Positions 35,491 through 45,077 are shown, counted from the first letter of the stretch. The stretch is 64,000 bases of DNA from Pseudomonas segetis (GCF_900188155.1 NZ_FZOG01000007.1:1-64000), one strand, 5' to 3'. Notes: generated from the letters alone by a model not told the origin. Program-made: numbers and translations.

Positions 35491-36383
35491 TGTGCAAGGG
35501 GCTCCGTTGCGACCTTCAACGCCCATGGAATCGACGCGGGCAGCATCGGGCCATGGCCTAGCCCGGGCAGTTGTTGGTAGCCAAGCTGCAAGCCCGGGAA
35601 GGCTGCTAAGCGCTTGAGCATTTTGGGCACTGCATCAGCCCCCACTGCGCGCATCGCCGCCGCGCGCTCCTTGGGCACTTCCCGGCCCTTGTGTGCCTGC
35701 CCTTCCAGCTCGCCATGCAGGATCAGCAGTTGCGCTTGAACATCAGCAGGCAGCTGTTTTTCAATTTCCATAATCAAGCCCGACTGCCACCACAGCGACG
35801 GACTGGCGGCGATGTAACGATTAAAACTCTGTGGCTTGGTAAACAGGGTGTTGAGCACGAACAAGCCACCAAACGAATGCCCCCAAATACTTTGCCGCTG
35901 GTTATCCAGTTGATATTTGGCCTCTACATGCGGCTTGATCTGGGTTTCAATCAGTTGCAGAAATGCAGATGCCCCGCCCGCCATGCGCCCCTGAAAAACC
36001 AGGGGCTGGCCTGTTTGTGGCGCGGGGGTATAGTCGAGCGTACGCGCTGGCGCATTGATCACCCGCTCGCCGGCATAGCCAACCATGACCAACAACGGCG
36101 TCTCAGGCAAAGCGCGAAACCACTGATCCTCGAGGGCGGCCATTGCGGCGTTGCCGTCGAGCATATACAACACCGGGTAACCCGAAGTTGGCGCTGCTTG
36201 CTTGGGGATTGCCAGATAGACCCGGTAGTGGCGCTGGCCATCTGCGGAAGGCAGGTCGAAATGTTTAAAGGTGTAAAAATCCGAACCCCGCTCAATCAGG
36301 GTCTCGCCCATAACGCGGGCCAAATCGGGTTTGGCCTGCGCCATCCAGGGCAGAAGGGATAACAACAGCAACAGATATTTCAT
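35487..36383 (-). CDS. pfeE: Periplasmic trilactone esterase, PfeE/IroE-like
   Basis: Alpha/beta-hydrolase of the Fes/IroE/PfeE type, 298 residues. A signal peptide ends MAQAKP; RHYRVYLAIPKQ, YPVLYMLDGNAAM, the nucleophile elbow GHSFGGLF and the catalytic His in PGLGHGPML are present. Such enzymes open the trilactone ring of ferric enterobactin in the periplasm. It follows the TonB receptor gene, as PA2689 follows pfeA. ATG at 36383 was chosen because the 15-residue extension before it spoils the signal peptide. Confidence 0.87.
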   Translation of the reverse strand: MKYLLLLLSLLPWMAQAKPDLARVMGETLIERGSDFYTFKHFDLPSADGQRHYRVYLAIPKQAAPTSGYPVLYMLDGNAAMAALEDQWFRALPETPLLVMVGYAGERVINAPARTLDYTPAPQTGQPLVFQGRMAGGASAFLQLIETQIKPHVEAKYQLDNQRQSIWGHSFGGLFVLNTLFTKPQSFNRYIAASPSLWWQSGLIMEIEKQLPADVQAQLLILHGELEGQAHKGREVPKERAAAMRAVGADAVPKMLKRLAAFPGLQLGYQQLPGLGHGPMLPASIPWALKVATEPLAQ

Positions 36384-36475
36384 TACAGCCAGGTCCTCGC
36401 GCAAAGCAAAGAACTCCGCCAGGGACACTGGCGGAGTGAAAGCCGCTTGTTAAGACAGCCAAAGGAGTATCGAAA

Positions 36476-38704
36476 TCAGAAGTTCGCCGTCACCGAAGCG
36501 AAGTAAGAACGGCCCGGTTCGTTGTAGGTATTGGCACCCTCACCGCCGGAGTTGGCCTCGCGCTTGAGCTCTTTGTCGAACAGGTTGTTTATGCCGGTGG
36601 AGAAACTCCAGGTTTCGTCCAGCTCATAGTTGCCGGTCAGGCCAAATACGCTGTAGCTGCCACGGGTTCTCAGCTCATCGCCAGTGGCTTGCGCACCAGT
36701 GGAGGTCAGTTTGCGCGGCTCCTGTTTGCCGTAATGACTCATATTGAAGGACAGATCCAGGCTGTCGGTGACCGCCCAATCGAGCATCGAGTTGATGGTG
36801 TATTCGGGAATAATCGACAAGGGTTCGTTGGTCGATTTATTGGTGTTTTCAATCATGTAGGTGAAGTTGTTGTTCCAACTGAGGATTTCGCCTTCATTAC
36901 CCAGCAGCGGGATATTCAAACTGCCTTCCCAACCGGCAACCACCGCCTTGGGGGCATTTTCCCATTGGAAAACCCGGCCATTGCTGGTGGTTTGAGCAAC
37001 CTGGTCAAGACCTGCGGTGATCTTGTCTTTGTAGTCGTTGTGGAAATAGGTAATCCCGGCGTTCCAGCCCGCCTTGTCATAGACGATGCCAATTTCCTTG
37101 TTGATGCTGGTTTCGGCATCCAGGTCATCGTTGCCCTGTATATAGCAACCAGCGCCCAGGCTCGGGGCATCAACCGGGCAACCGTTGCCACGGGTGTAGT
37201 ACAGGTAATTGGTGTTGGACTGATACAGGTTGGGTGCCTTGAACGCCTTGGCGACACCCCCTTTCAGCGATATGGCATCGGTAATTTTGTAGGTGGTGTT
37301 GAGGCTTGGGCTCCAGTTACCGCCGAACTGGCTGTGATGATCAAAGCGCAGGCCTGGAGTCAGAATCCAGGCATCGGTCAGCTCGATATTGTCTTCGGCA
37401 AACACTGCATAATTGTCGGCATCGGCCTTGCCCGAGCGCACACCTGTGTCGGTACCCGGCACAGCACCGCCACTGCTGGTGCTTTGGGTCATCGAATAGG
37501 GATCATCCAATTCGTCGCGGGTAAGCTCCGTGCCCAGCGTCAGTACCTGCGGCCGGCCGATTTGCAGCGGCATATTCACCTCGCCCGCCAGGCGATAGGC
37601 TTTAAGTTCGGATGTCGAGCGGTCGTCAGAGGTGGTGATACTGCCTTCTGGACCACCGGCCAGGCCTTCATTGAGGCGGCGATTACGGGTGTTCTCGTAG
37701 GAAGCCACCACTTGCGATGTCCCGAAGTCCCAGTCGCCTCGGTGGGTGACCGATGCGGTTTCGCGGTACATGACGTTGGTTTCCTTGCCGTCACCGGCAA
37801 GCTGGCTGATCAACTCGGTACCATTGATGCTGACAGCCCGGTCACCGGCATAGATATTGCCCTGACGGCTAAACCCGCCTTCAAATTCGAGCACTTGTTG
37901 TGGGTCCAGATCCCAGCGCAGCAGGCCATTCACATCTTTATTGCGTACCCCTTCGCGACCGGCTGGCGGCGTTGCGGTTGGACTGGCGGCGTAATCTTCA
38001 TTGAGCGACAGATCATCGGCATCTGTCTTGTTGAAGTTGCCATACAGGCGATATGACAAGGCTTCGACTATAGGCCCGGCCATATTGAAGTTGATGCGTT
38101 TGGTCATCCCCTCGGCATCGTTCTCGGGCAAGTTGGTGTAGGCCGTTACCTGGCCGCTGTGCTCCAGCGTTGGGGCTTTGGTGATGATATTGACCACGCC
38201 ACCCGCCGCACCAGAACCGTAACGCGCCGCTGCCGGCCCGCGCAGCACCTCGATGCGCTCGACCGCTGAAGCAGGAACCCAGTTGCTGTCGCCACGGGTA
38301 TTGCGCTCGCCACTACGCCCCATGCGCACCGAGTTACGTGAGCTGACAGGCTTGCCGTCAATCAGGATCAGGGTGTTTTCCGGCCCCATGCCACGAATGT
38401 CAATCTGACGGTTATTGCCATACTGGCCAGTCGCGCTATTGCCGGTCAGGTTGACCCCTGGCATCTTGCGGATGATATCGGAGAGATCGTTGACCGGCGG
38501 GCGCTTCTTGATGTCTTCAGCAGTGATGATCGAAACACCTGGAGCCTGTTTCAGCTCCTCTTCGGCAGTACCCAGTACATAAGCATCCTGCAGCTGTACA
38601 GTGCCCTTTGCATTGTTTTCTGAATCAGCAGCAAATCCAACCTGCGGACTACTGATGGCCAATAAAGCCAATGTCAGGTGATTCAATCTTGAGGGGTACC
38701 GCAT
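36476..38704 (-). CDS. pfeA: TonB-dependent ferric-enterobactin receptor, FepA/PfeA-like
   Basis: Outer-membrane receptor, 742 residues. The signal peptide ends GFAADSE. The plug domain has SIITAEDIKKRPPVNDLSDI, MPGVNLTGNS, RQIDIRGMGPENTLILIDGK and RIEVLRGPAAARYGSGAAGGVVNIIT; the barrel ends with RSYFASVTANF, with the terminal Phe. The second ATG (38704) is preferred because GGAGAG touches the first. It has its own promoter region with a Fur box, so it can be induced by iron lack as well as through PfeRS. Confidence 0.9.
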   Translation of the reverse strand: MRYPSRLNHLTLALLAISSPQVGFAADSENNAKGTVQLQDAYVLGTAEEELKQAPGVSIITAEDIKKRPPVNDLSDIIRKMPGVNLTGNSATGQYGNNRQIDIRGMGPENTLILIDGKPVSSRNSVRMGRSGERNTRGDSNWVPASAVERIEVLRGPAAARYGSGAAGGVVNIITKAPTLEHSGQVTAYTNLPENDAEGMTKRINFNMAGPIVEALSYRLYGNFNKTDADDLSLNEDYAASPTATPPAGREGVRNKDVNGLLRWDLDPQQVLEFEGGFSRQGNIYAGDRAVSINGTELISQLAGDGKETNVMYRETASVTHRGDWDFGTSQVVASYENTRNRRLNEGLAGGPEGSITTSDDRSTSELKAYRLAGEVNMPLQIGRPQVLTLGTELTRDELDDPYSMTQSTSSGGAVPGTDTGVRSGKADADNYAVFAEDNIELTDAWILTPGLRFDHHSQFGGNWSPSLNTTYKITDAISLKGGVAKAFKAPNLYQSNTNYLYYTRGNGCPVDAPSLGAGCYIQGNDDLDAETSINKEIGIVYDKAGWNAGITYFHNDYKDKITAGLDQVAQTTSNGRVFQWENAPKAVVAGWEGSLNIPLLGNEGEILSWNNNFTYMIENTNKSTNEPLSIIPEYTINSMLDWAVTDSLDLSFNMSHYGKQEPRKLTSTGAQATGDELRTRGSYSVFGLTGNYELDETWSFSTGINNLFDKELKREANSGGEGANTYNEPGRSYFASVTANF

Positions 38705-38792
38705 CAACATCTCTCCTTGCCTGCAAATAAGTGCGACTAGCTGAGCTTGTAACAGTCAATACCGTAAGGCTCAGTGCACTGGATGGCGGAGA

Positions 38793-38811
38793 TGATATTG
38801 ATTCTCGTTAG
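38793..38811 (-). promoter_or_regulatory. Fur box before pfeA
   Basis: TGATATTGATTCTCGTTAG agrees at 16 of 19 places with the common pseudomonad form of the Fur site, TGATAATGATTCTCATTAT. It lies about 90-107 bases upstream of the pfeA start, between pfeS and pfeA. Confidence 0.78.
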
Positions 38812-38832
38812 AGAATAAAGATCATTTACAAT

Positions 38833-40185
38833 CTATACACTTTTCAAATGCAACCAAAGCCGAAGCCCTGTATCACCATTGTCTGCCCATAGCTCACCCC
38901 CTTGTAGACGCACCGCGCCCCTGGCTATGGCCAAGCCGAGGCCAAAGCCTTCACCACCCGGCCGCGCAGCTTGCAAACGGGTAAAGGGTTCGAAGATGGT
39001 TTCGAGTTCGGCGTCAGCTACACCGCCGCCCTCGTCCTCGATATGCAGCAACCAACCTTGTGCTACGCGCTGGCCACGCAAATAGACGCAGCCCTGCGCC
39101 GGTGAATGGCGAATGGCATTGCGCAAGATGTTCTCCATCGCCTGCGCCAGGCTGTTTAGGTGCCCGCGTACCCGACAGTTCTCAGGCAATTCACAGCGTA
39201 ATCGACTTGGGTGCCAGGCGCTTTCGAAGCAGGCATCGTCGCAGAGCAGGTCCCACAGCGCTGCCACATCAATGTCCTGATGCTCAAGCCGCGGTTGTTC
39301 GGTGTCTAGCCAGACCAACTCCAGGGTGTCATCGACCAACACCTGCATTGACTCCACTTCTCGCTCCATTCGCTGGCGCAACTCCACAACGTCATTTGCG
39401 CACTCCCCTGCAACACGCAAGCGCGAAAGGGGTGTGCGCAGCTCATGGGAGACATCGCGCAGCAGTTGGCGTTGCAGCGATACGGTTTTGTCGAGGCGCT
39501 CAGCCATACGATCAAAGGCCCGGCCCAACCTGCCCAGCTCGTCCTGGCGCTGGCTTAATCTGGGCGAGACCCGCGCGGCAAGATTATCGTCACCCAGCGC
39601 GTTGACCTGGTCGAGTAAATAACCCAATGGGGCGATCACCTGTCGGTAAATCAGCAAGCACAGCAGCAATGCCAATACCGCAGGCACCACGCCCTGCAAC
39701 AAAACCTGCATTGACCAGGTAAAACCTTCGGGCACAAAACGCCGCGGTAGCTGGATAACCACCTGGCCTTGCTGATCGAGTTGCTCAGCCTCCGCGAAGG
39801 GAATGCCAATATAGGGCAGGCCCTTGACCCGATGGCTCATGGGCCCGTCGACACTGCGCAAGCGGCGCAAGTGAGAAAACTCTTGGGCGGTAAAAGGCGT
39901 TCGTCCCAGGCTTTCCAGGTTGCGCCCGATCACCGCCACCCAAATACCGGGCTCAACGGCAGCCATGTGTTCGACCCAGCGCTCGACACCATCTGCACCG
40001 TCATCTAGCCAAGCCTGTTGCGCCTCATTGGCATAGGTGTGGAGTTGCTGCTGCGCGGCGCTGCTCAGATAAGCCGTGCGCTGCTCGATAAAGCCGCTCC
40101 AGTACCAAGCACCCCAGGCGATGAGAATACAGACGCCAAGCAGTTGTACGGCAAGACGCCAGAACAATGGATATGAGCCCGGCAT
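38833..40185 (-). CDS. pfeS: Sensor histidine kinase PfeS
   Basis: Two-component kinase, 450 residues. A membrane helix at about 10-31, a periplasmic sensor to about 155, a second helix (VLLQGVVPAVLALLLCLLIY), then a HAMP region and the phosphorylation box VSHELRTPLSRLRVAGE with His247. The ATPase part has ENILRNAIRHSP (N box), IEDEGGGVADAELETIF and GEGFGLGLAIARGAV. It is two bases downstream of the response-regulator gene and followed by pfeA, the order of P. aeruginosa pfeR-pfeS-pfeA. It should sense periplasmic ferric enterobactin. Confidence 0.88.
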   Translation of the reverse strand: MPGSYPLFWRLAVQLLGVCILIAWGAWYWSGFIEQRTAYLSSAAQQQLHTYANEAQQAWLDDGADGVERWVEHMAAVEPGIWVAVIGRNLESLGRTPFTAQEFSHLRRLRSVDGPMSHRVKGLPYIGIPFAEAEQLDQQGQVVIQLPRRFVPEGFTWSMQVLLQGVVPAVLALLLCLLIYRQVIAPLGYLLDQVNALGDDNLAARVSPRLSQRQDELGRLGRAFDRMAERLDKTVSLQRQLLRDVSHELRTPLSRLRVAGECANDVVELRQRMEREVESMQVLVDDTLELVWLDTEQPRLEHQDIDVAALWDLLCDDACFESAWHPSRLRCELPENCRVRGHLNSLAQAMENILRNAIRHSPAQGCVYLRGQRVAQGWLLHIEDEGGGVADAELETIFEPFTRLQAARPGGEGFGLGLAIARGAVRLQGGELWADNGDTGLRLWLHLKSV

Positions 40186-40187
40186 AA

Positions 40188-40880
40188 TCAGTTCTGGTCA
40201 AGCTCGAATACATAGCCCTTGCCCCAGGCAGTTTGCAGCTTCCCTCTCGAATAGCCGATGGCCGAGAGTTTGCGGCGTACATGACTGATGTGCATATCAA
40301 GGCTGCGATCATGTTGGGAATAGGCGCGATGAAGTACATGTTGATAGAGAAATGCCTTGCTCTGCACCTCGCCGGTATTATCGATCAGCAACTCAAGCAG
40401 ACGAAACTCGGTGGCGGTCAATTGTGCCCATTTGCCGTTATGGCGTGCATCATTGTGCTGTTGGCTAAGCTCAAGGGTTGGCACAATCCTGGTCACTTGT
40501 CGGTAGCCGCGTTCATAGGCTACACGGCGCATGATTGCGGCGATGCGTACCTCCAATTCAGCCATGGTGAAGGGCTTGGGCAAATAGTCATCGGCGCCTT
40601 GGGTAAAGCCTGCAATACGGTCCTGTTCGGCACCAAGGGCCGACATCAGGATCACCGGCACGCTGCTGTGGTTACGCAGTTGTTCCAGGACCTCAAGGCC
40701 GTCAAGACCAGGCAAGAGGATGTCCAACAAGACCAAGTCAAAGGGTTCGGCCAGACCTTGGGCCAGGCCAGTCTGGCCATCGCCATGCAAAGTCACCTGA
40801 AAACCGCGACTGGATAGATGCTCGTGCAGGTGCACGGACAACACCGGATCATCTTCAATCGCCAAAATGTGAGCAGTCAT
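40188..40880 (-). CDS. pfeR: Response regulator PfeR
   Basis: OmpR-type response regulator, 230 residues. HILAIEDDPVLSVHL holds the acidic pair, the phospho-acceptor is Asp53 in LLDILLPGLDG, and LPKPFTMAELEVRI carries the conserved Lys. The winged-helix DNA-binding part includes LTATEFRLLELLIDN and HISHVRRKL. The frame is open upstream, but ATG at 40880 starts the receiver domain directly. It should activate pfeA. Confidence 0.88.
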   Translation of the reverse strand: MTAHILAIEDDPVLSVHLHEHLSSRGFQVTLHGDGQTGLAQGLAEPFDLVLLDILLPGLDGLEVLEQLRNHSSVPVILMSALGAEQDRIAGFTQGADDYLPKPFTMAELEVRIAAIMRRVAYERGYRQVTRIVPTLELSQQHNDARHNGKWAQLTATEFRLLELLIDNTGEVQSKAFLYQHVLHRAYSQHDRSLDMHISHVRRKLSAIGYSRGKLQTAWGKGYVFELDQN

Positions 40881-40981
40881 TGTGTCGCAGCCATAGCAAT
40901 CAAACGCAAATAATAACCAGTTGCGATAATGCCAGATTTTCAATGACTTGAACATCGACCAAGGCTGAGCAGAACAAGCGG

Positions 40982-41899
40982 CTAGTTCTCGTGCGTCATC
41001 GCCCACTGATCTGCAGAAAAAAGTTCCACCAGCCAATCGACCCATACCCTGACCCGCCTGGACAGTTGCCGATGTGGCGGATACAGCGCAGTCAGTGGCA
41101 TTGCGGGCGGGCGATGCTGACTCAGGATCTCGACCATGCTGCCATTGGCCAGTTGATCATGCAGGTGATAATACGGCGCCTGGATAATACCAAGCCCAGC
41201 CTCACAGGCCGCGACATAAGCCTCAGCATTGTTCACCGTAACCGTGCCGGGCTGGGCGATCTCAAGCAGCTTGCCGTCAACCTGGAACTCAAAGGGAAAT
41301 ACCCGGCCATTTAGCGCCGAGGCATAGTTAACCGCGCGATGACCAACCAGTTCCGCAATGCCCTGCGGCGTACCAAACCGGCTCAGGTATTCAGCGCTGG
41401 CACAGGTGATTTGCGGCAGTTGGGCAAGCGGCCTCGCGACCAGGCCAAGGTCATGGATCTGCCCTGCCCTGACCACGCAATCCACGCCTTCGCGCACCAG
41501 ATCCACAGGCCTGTCCGTCGAGCCGACAATCAACTCTATCTTCGGATAACGGGCGCAGAATTGCGTCATTGCCGGAATAATGACCCGGTGCCCCAGCGAC
41601 GCCGGCAAGTCTATCCGCAGTTGGCCTTGCGGATTATTACGCGTTTGCGAGAAAAACGACTCTGCCTCTTCGATATCAGCCAACAGATGCACGCATCGCT
41701 GGTAATAGGCCTGCCCGTCCAGGGTGGCGCGGACTTGACGTGTAGTGCGTTGTAGCAGCTGCACGCCCAAGTGGCTCTCCAGTTGCTTGATCATCTGGGT
41801 AACAGTCGCCCGCGGCAGACCCAGGCTGTCGGCGGCTTTGCCGAAGGCGCCCAACTCAACGATCCGGCTGAAAACCTGCATTGCCAAAATGCGATCCAT
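40982..41899 (-). CDS. LysR-family regulator divergent from an aldo/keto reductase
   Basis: LysR-type regulator of the CrgA/DmlR group, 305 residues. MDRILAMQVFSRIVELGAFGKAADSLGL is the start of the DNA-binding domain; PQGQLRIDLPASLGHRVIIP and DCVVRAGQI are in the effector domain. The chosen ATG (41899) leaves out 33 residues that overlap the promoter. It probably controls the divergent aldo/keto reductase gene. Confidence 0.9.
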   Translation of the reverse strand: MDRILAMQVFSRIVELGAFGKAADSLGLPRATVTQMIKQLESHLGVQLLQRTTRQVRATLDGQAYYQRCVHLLADIEEAESFFSQTRNNPQGQLRIDLPASLGHRVIIPAMTQFCARYPKIELIVGSTDRPVDLVREGVDCVVRAGQIHDLGLVARPLAQLPQITCASAEYLSRFGTPQGIAELVGHRAVNYASALNGRVFPFEFQVDGKLLEIAQPGTVTVNNAEAYVAACEAGLGIIQAPYYHLHDQLANGSMVEILSQHRPPAMPLTALYPPHRQLSRRVRVWVDWLVELFSADQWAMTHEN

Positions 41900-41923
41900 G
41901 GCGATCTGATACACCTTTATTAT

Positions 41924-41949
41924 TTGGATTCTATAAATAGTTAATCCAA
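41924..41949. promoter_or_regulatory. Probable LysR operator
   Basis: TTGGATT (41924-41930) and AATCCAA (41943-41949) form a perfect 7-bp inverted repeat with a 12-base AT-rich spacer, 25 bases before the LysR start and 72 before the reductase start. Confidence 0.55.
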
Positions 41950-42020
41950 GTTTAGCCAGTTTATCTGGCAATAGATAACAGCCAAACTGACCGCACATTC
42001 ATTGACAAGAGGTTCAACCG

Positions 42021-43016
42021 ATGAAAATGCGTCAACTCGGCCACAGCGGGCCGCAGGTATCTGCAATCGGCTTGGGTTGCATGGGCATGAGCGATTTCTA
42101 TGTGACCAACCAGGATGAGACTGAATCTATCGCCACCCTGCACCGCGCCCTTGAGCTCGGCCTGAACTTTTTCGATACGGCAGATGCCTACGGCCCGCAC
42201 ACCAATGAAATCTTGCTCGGACAAGCCCTGGCAGGCAAACGCCACCAAGCCTTTATCGCCACCAAGTTCGGCTTGCTGCGCGACCCAAGCGACCCGCATG
42301 TACGCGGTGTCAGCGGCCATCCTGACTATGTGCGAGCATCAGTCGAGGGCAGCCTCAAGCGCTTGCAGACCGACCATATCGACCTCTATTACCAGCACCG
42401 TATCGACCCCAAAGTGCCAATTGAGGATACCGTCGGAGCCATGGCGGACCTGGTCCAACAAGGCAAGGTTCGCTACCTCGGGCTCAGTGAGGTTTCGGCA
42501 GCCACCCTGCAACGCGCCAACCAGGTCCACCCGATCAGTGCCGTACAAAGCGAGTATTCATTGTGGACCCGTGATCCCGAAGAAAACCAGGTACTGGCGA
42601 CCTGTCGCCAACTGGGCATTGCCTTTGTCCCCTACAGCCCATTGGGCCGAGGCTTTCTGACCGGAGCCTTGAAAAGCCCTGAAGATTTTGCCGAGGATGA
42701 TTACCGTCGTTTCAGCCCGCGTTTTCAGGGCGAGAACTTTGCCAAGAACCTGCAATTGGTTGCCCAGGTCGAGCAGTTGGCAAATGACAAAGGGGTCAAG
42801 GCTTCGCAACTGGCGCTGGCTTGGGTACTGGCCCAGGGCAATGACATTGTGCCGATTCCCGGCACCAAGCGCCGACGCTACCTGGAAGAAAACATCGCGG
42901 CAGTACAAATCAGCCTGAGCGACAAGGAGCTTTCAACCCTGGATGCGATCTTTCCTGCCCAGGTTGCTGCCGGTGATCGTTATGGCGCCGAATCGATGGC
43001 CATGCTGACCCTGTGA
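42021..43016 (+). CDS. Aldo/keto reductase
   Basis: NADPH-dependent aldo/keto reductase, 331 residues. IGLGCMGMSDFYV, LNFFDTADAYGPHTNEILLG (catalytic Asp and Tyr), FIATKFG (Lys) and IDLYYQHRIDP (His) form the catalytic set. VPIPGTKRRRYLEENIAA is the cofactor-phosphate region. It resembles YajO/Tas-type general aldehyde reductases. Natural substrate unknown; the divergent LysR suggests induction by a small molecule. Confidence 0.9.
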   Translation: MKMRQLGHSGPQVSAIGLGCMGMSDFYVTNQDETESIATLHRALELGLNFFDTADAYGPHTNEILLGQALAGKRHQAFIATKFGLLRDPSDPHVRGVSGHPDYVRASVEGSLKRLQTDHIDLYYQHRIDPKVPIEDTVGAMADLVQQGKVRYLGLSEVSAATLQRANQVHPISAVQSEYSLWTRDPEENQVLATCRQLGIAFVPYSPLGRGFLTGALKSPEDFAEDDYRRFSPRFQGENFAKNLQLVAQVEQLANDKGVKASQLALAWVLAQGNDIVPIPGTKRRRYLEENIAAVQISLSDKELSTLDAIFPAQVAAGDRYGAESMAMLTL

Positions 43017-43038
43017 CCAGGTCAATCAGGCCAGGTAA

Positions 43039-43073
43039 AAAAAGACCGCAATCGGATTGATTGCGGTCTTTTT
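43039..43073. terminator. Bidirectional intrinsic terminator
   Basis: AAAAAGACCGCAATC (43039-43053) and GATTGCGGTCTTTTT (43059-43073) form a 15-bp stem with U-runs on both strands, between the convergent reductase and tpx genes. Confidence 0.93.
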
Positions 43074-43114
43074 GTTACAGCGCTGGCAACCCGCCAAGGG
43101 CTGGGTCTGGTGTA

Positions 43115-43615
43115 TTACTTGAGTACGGCGATTGCAGCTTCGTAATTGGGTTCAGTGCCAATCTCGGCCACCAACTCGCTGTGCAGCACCTTGTCGTTTT
43201 CATCGAGAACTACGACGGCACGAGCCGCAACACCGGCCAATGGGCCAGAAGTCAATGCCACGCCATAATCCTTGAGGAACTCGGCACCACGCATTGTCGA
43301 CAGGTTCACTACATTTTCCAGGCCTTCCGCTCCACAGAAACGAGCCTGGGCAAAGGGCAAGTCAGCAGAAATGCAGGCAACCACGGTATTGTCCAATGCG
43401 CTGGCTTCAGTATTGAATTTGCGCACACTCATGGCGCAGGTCGGGGTGTCGACGCTTGGGAAGATATTCAGCACTTTACGCTTGCCGGCCAAGCTGCTCA
43501 GGCTTACGTCAGCCAGGCCTGCACCTACCAAAGTAAAGGCCGGAGCCTGTTGGCCAACCTCAGGCAAGTTGCCTGCTACATCTACAGGGTTGCCACGCAA
43601 GGTTACTTGAGTCAT
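43115..43615 (-). CDS. tpx: Thiol peroxidase Tpx
   Basis: Atypical 2-Cys peroxiredoxin, 166 residues, the family's length. FPSVDTPTCAMSVRKFN carries the peroxidatic Cys60, and ARFCGAEGLENV the resolving Cys94. The open frame reaches upstream through a terminator, so ATG at 43615 (MTQVTLRGNP) is the start. It reduces lipid and hydrogen peroxides with thioredoxin. Confidence 0.95.
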   Translation of the reverse strand: MTQVTLRGNPVDVAGNLPEVGQQAPAFTLVGAGLADVSLSSLAGKRKVLNIFPSVDTPTCAMSVRKFNTEASALDNTVVACISADLPFAQARFCGAEGLENVVNLSTMRGAEFLKDYGVALTSGPLAGVAARAVVVLDENDKVLHSELVAEIGTEPNYEAAIAVLK

Positions 43616-43664
43616 TACAATGATCCTCTTGGTTGTTAAAACATCAGTAAAACATGCCGCACAT

Positions 43665-43693
43665 AAAAAAGCCTCGCGATTGCGAGGCTTTTT
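43665..43693. terminator. Intrinsic terminator between alsT and tpx
   Basis: AAAAAGCCTCGC and GCGAGGCTTTTT flank a four-base loop. The stem ends transcription coming from the symporter gene. A further inverted repeat, TTGAACC/GGTTCAA, lies at about 43701-43729. Confidence 0.88.
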
Positions 43694-43736
43694 ATCAGGC
43701 TTGAACCCCGCATGATCAGCGAGGTTCAACCCCTGT

Positions 43737-45077
43737 CTACTTACTGAAATGCTCTTTGGTCAGCTTAACCACCACAGGGCTCAGCAACAACAGCGCCAGC
43801 AAGTTAGGCAGCGCCATCAAACCGTTGAGGGTGTCTGCCACCAGCCATGCGAAATCCAGTTGGGCAATAGCACCGAAAGGCACAGCCACTACCCAGACCA
43901 GACGGAATGGCAGGATGGTCTTGGTCCCCATCAGGTATTCCCAGCAACGCTCGCCGTAGTAGCTCCACCCCAGGATAGTGGTGAACGCGAAGATCACCAA
44001 GGCGATGGTCAGAATCGGGCCTCCAATGCCCGGCATGGCCGAGTCAAAAGCTGCCGCAGACAGTGCCGCACCACTGGCGCCGCTGCTCCAAACGCCCGAG
44101 CAGATAATTGCCAGGCCGGTCATGGTGCAGATAACCAGGGTATCGATAAAAGTCCCGAGCATACCGATCATGCCAGAGCGAATCGGGCTATCAGTGGTAC
44201 CGGCAGCCTGCGCGATACCAGCAGTACCAAGACCTGCTTCGTTGGAGAAAATACCGCGCGCCACACCGAAGCGGATCGCAGCCATTACCGCAGCACCAGC
44301 AAAACCACCGGTTGCAGCGATTGGGGTGAAGGCGTGGGTGATGATCAGGTCGAATGCAGCCGGAATTGCCGCGGCGTTAACCACCAATACAACGATTGCC
44401 GCGATGATGTAGGCCACGCACATGAACGGAACAAGTGAAGCGGCAACCTTACCGATACGGCGGATACCACCCAGAATCACCAGGCCAACCAGCACCATGC
44501 TGACAATACCGGTAACCAGCGGCGGCACATTGAAGGTCTCTTGCATGGCGCTTGCCATACTGTTGACCTGAACCATGTTGCCGATACCAAAGCCGGCAAA
44601 GCCACCAAAGATGGCAAAGGCAGCCCCCATCCAGGCCCACTTCTTGCCCAGGCCGTTCTTGATGGCATACATAGGTCCACCGACGAACTCGCCGCGCGAA
44701 TCTTTTTCACGGTAGTGAACAGCCAGTACCACTTCGCAGTACTTGGTGGCCATGCCAACCAGTGCCGTACACCACATCCAGAACAGAGCACCCGGGCCAC
44801 CCAAGAAGATCGCCGTTGCCACACCGGCAATGTTACCGGTACCGACAGTCGCCGCCAGGGTGGTCATTAAGGCTTGGAACGGGGTGATTTCGCCGACTTC
44901 GCCCTCACCTTTGGTGCGGCCGCGCCACATCAGGCGGAAGCCCGTGGCAATGTGCGTAAGCGGCATAAACTTCAAACGCAGCATCAGGAAAAAACCTGTG
45001 CCGAGGATCAACACCAACATCGGTGGCCCCCAGACGAGACCATTAACCTGGTTGACCAGATTGTTGATGAACTCCAT
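43737..45077 (-). CDS. Sodium:alanine symporter, AGCS family
   Basis: AlsT/DagA-type amino-acid carrier, 446 residues with about ten hydrophobic helices. TPFQALMTTLAATVGTGNIAGVATAIFLGGPGALFW (two adjoining blocks) is the AGCS signature, and RGIFSNEAGLGTAGIAQAA is typical too. It imports alanine or glycine with sodium. It stands alone, with its own terminator, and is downstream of a 244-bp gap without an evident gene. Confidence 0.92.
   Translation of the reverse strand: MEFINNLVNQVNGLVWGPPMLVLILGTGFFLMLRLKFMPLTHIATGFRLMWRGRTKGEGEVGEITPFQALMTTLAATVGTGNIAGVATAIFLGGPGALFWMWCTALVGMATKYCEVVLAVHYREKDSRGEFVGGPMYAIKNGLGKKWAWMGAAFAIFGGFAGFGIGNMVQVNSMASAMQETFNVPPLVTGIVSMVLVGLVILGGIRRIGKVAASLVPFMCVAYIIAAIVVLVVNAAAIPAAFDLIITHAFTPIAATGGFAGAAVMAAIRFGVARGIFSNEAGLGTAGIAQAAGTTDSPIRSGMIGMLGTFIDTLVICTMTGLAIICSGVWSSGASGAALSAAAFDSAMPGIGGPILTIALVIFAFTTILGWSYYGERCWEYLMGTKTILPFRLVWVVAVPFGAIAQLDFAWLVADTLNGLMALPNLLALLLLSPVVVKLTKEHFSK

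Noticed and set aside
36689..38056. 455-codon open frame antisense to pfeA
   Set aside because: It mirrors the receptor gene in another frame; the sense frame has a signal peptide and all family motifs.
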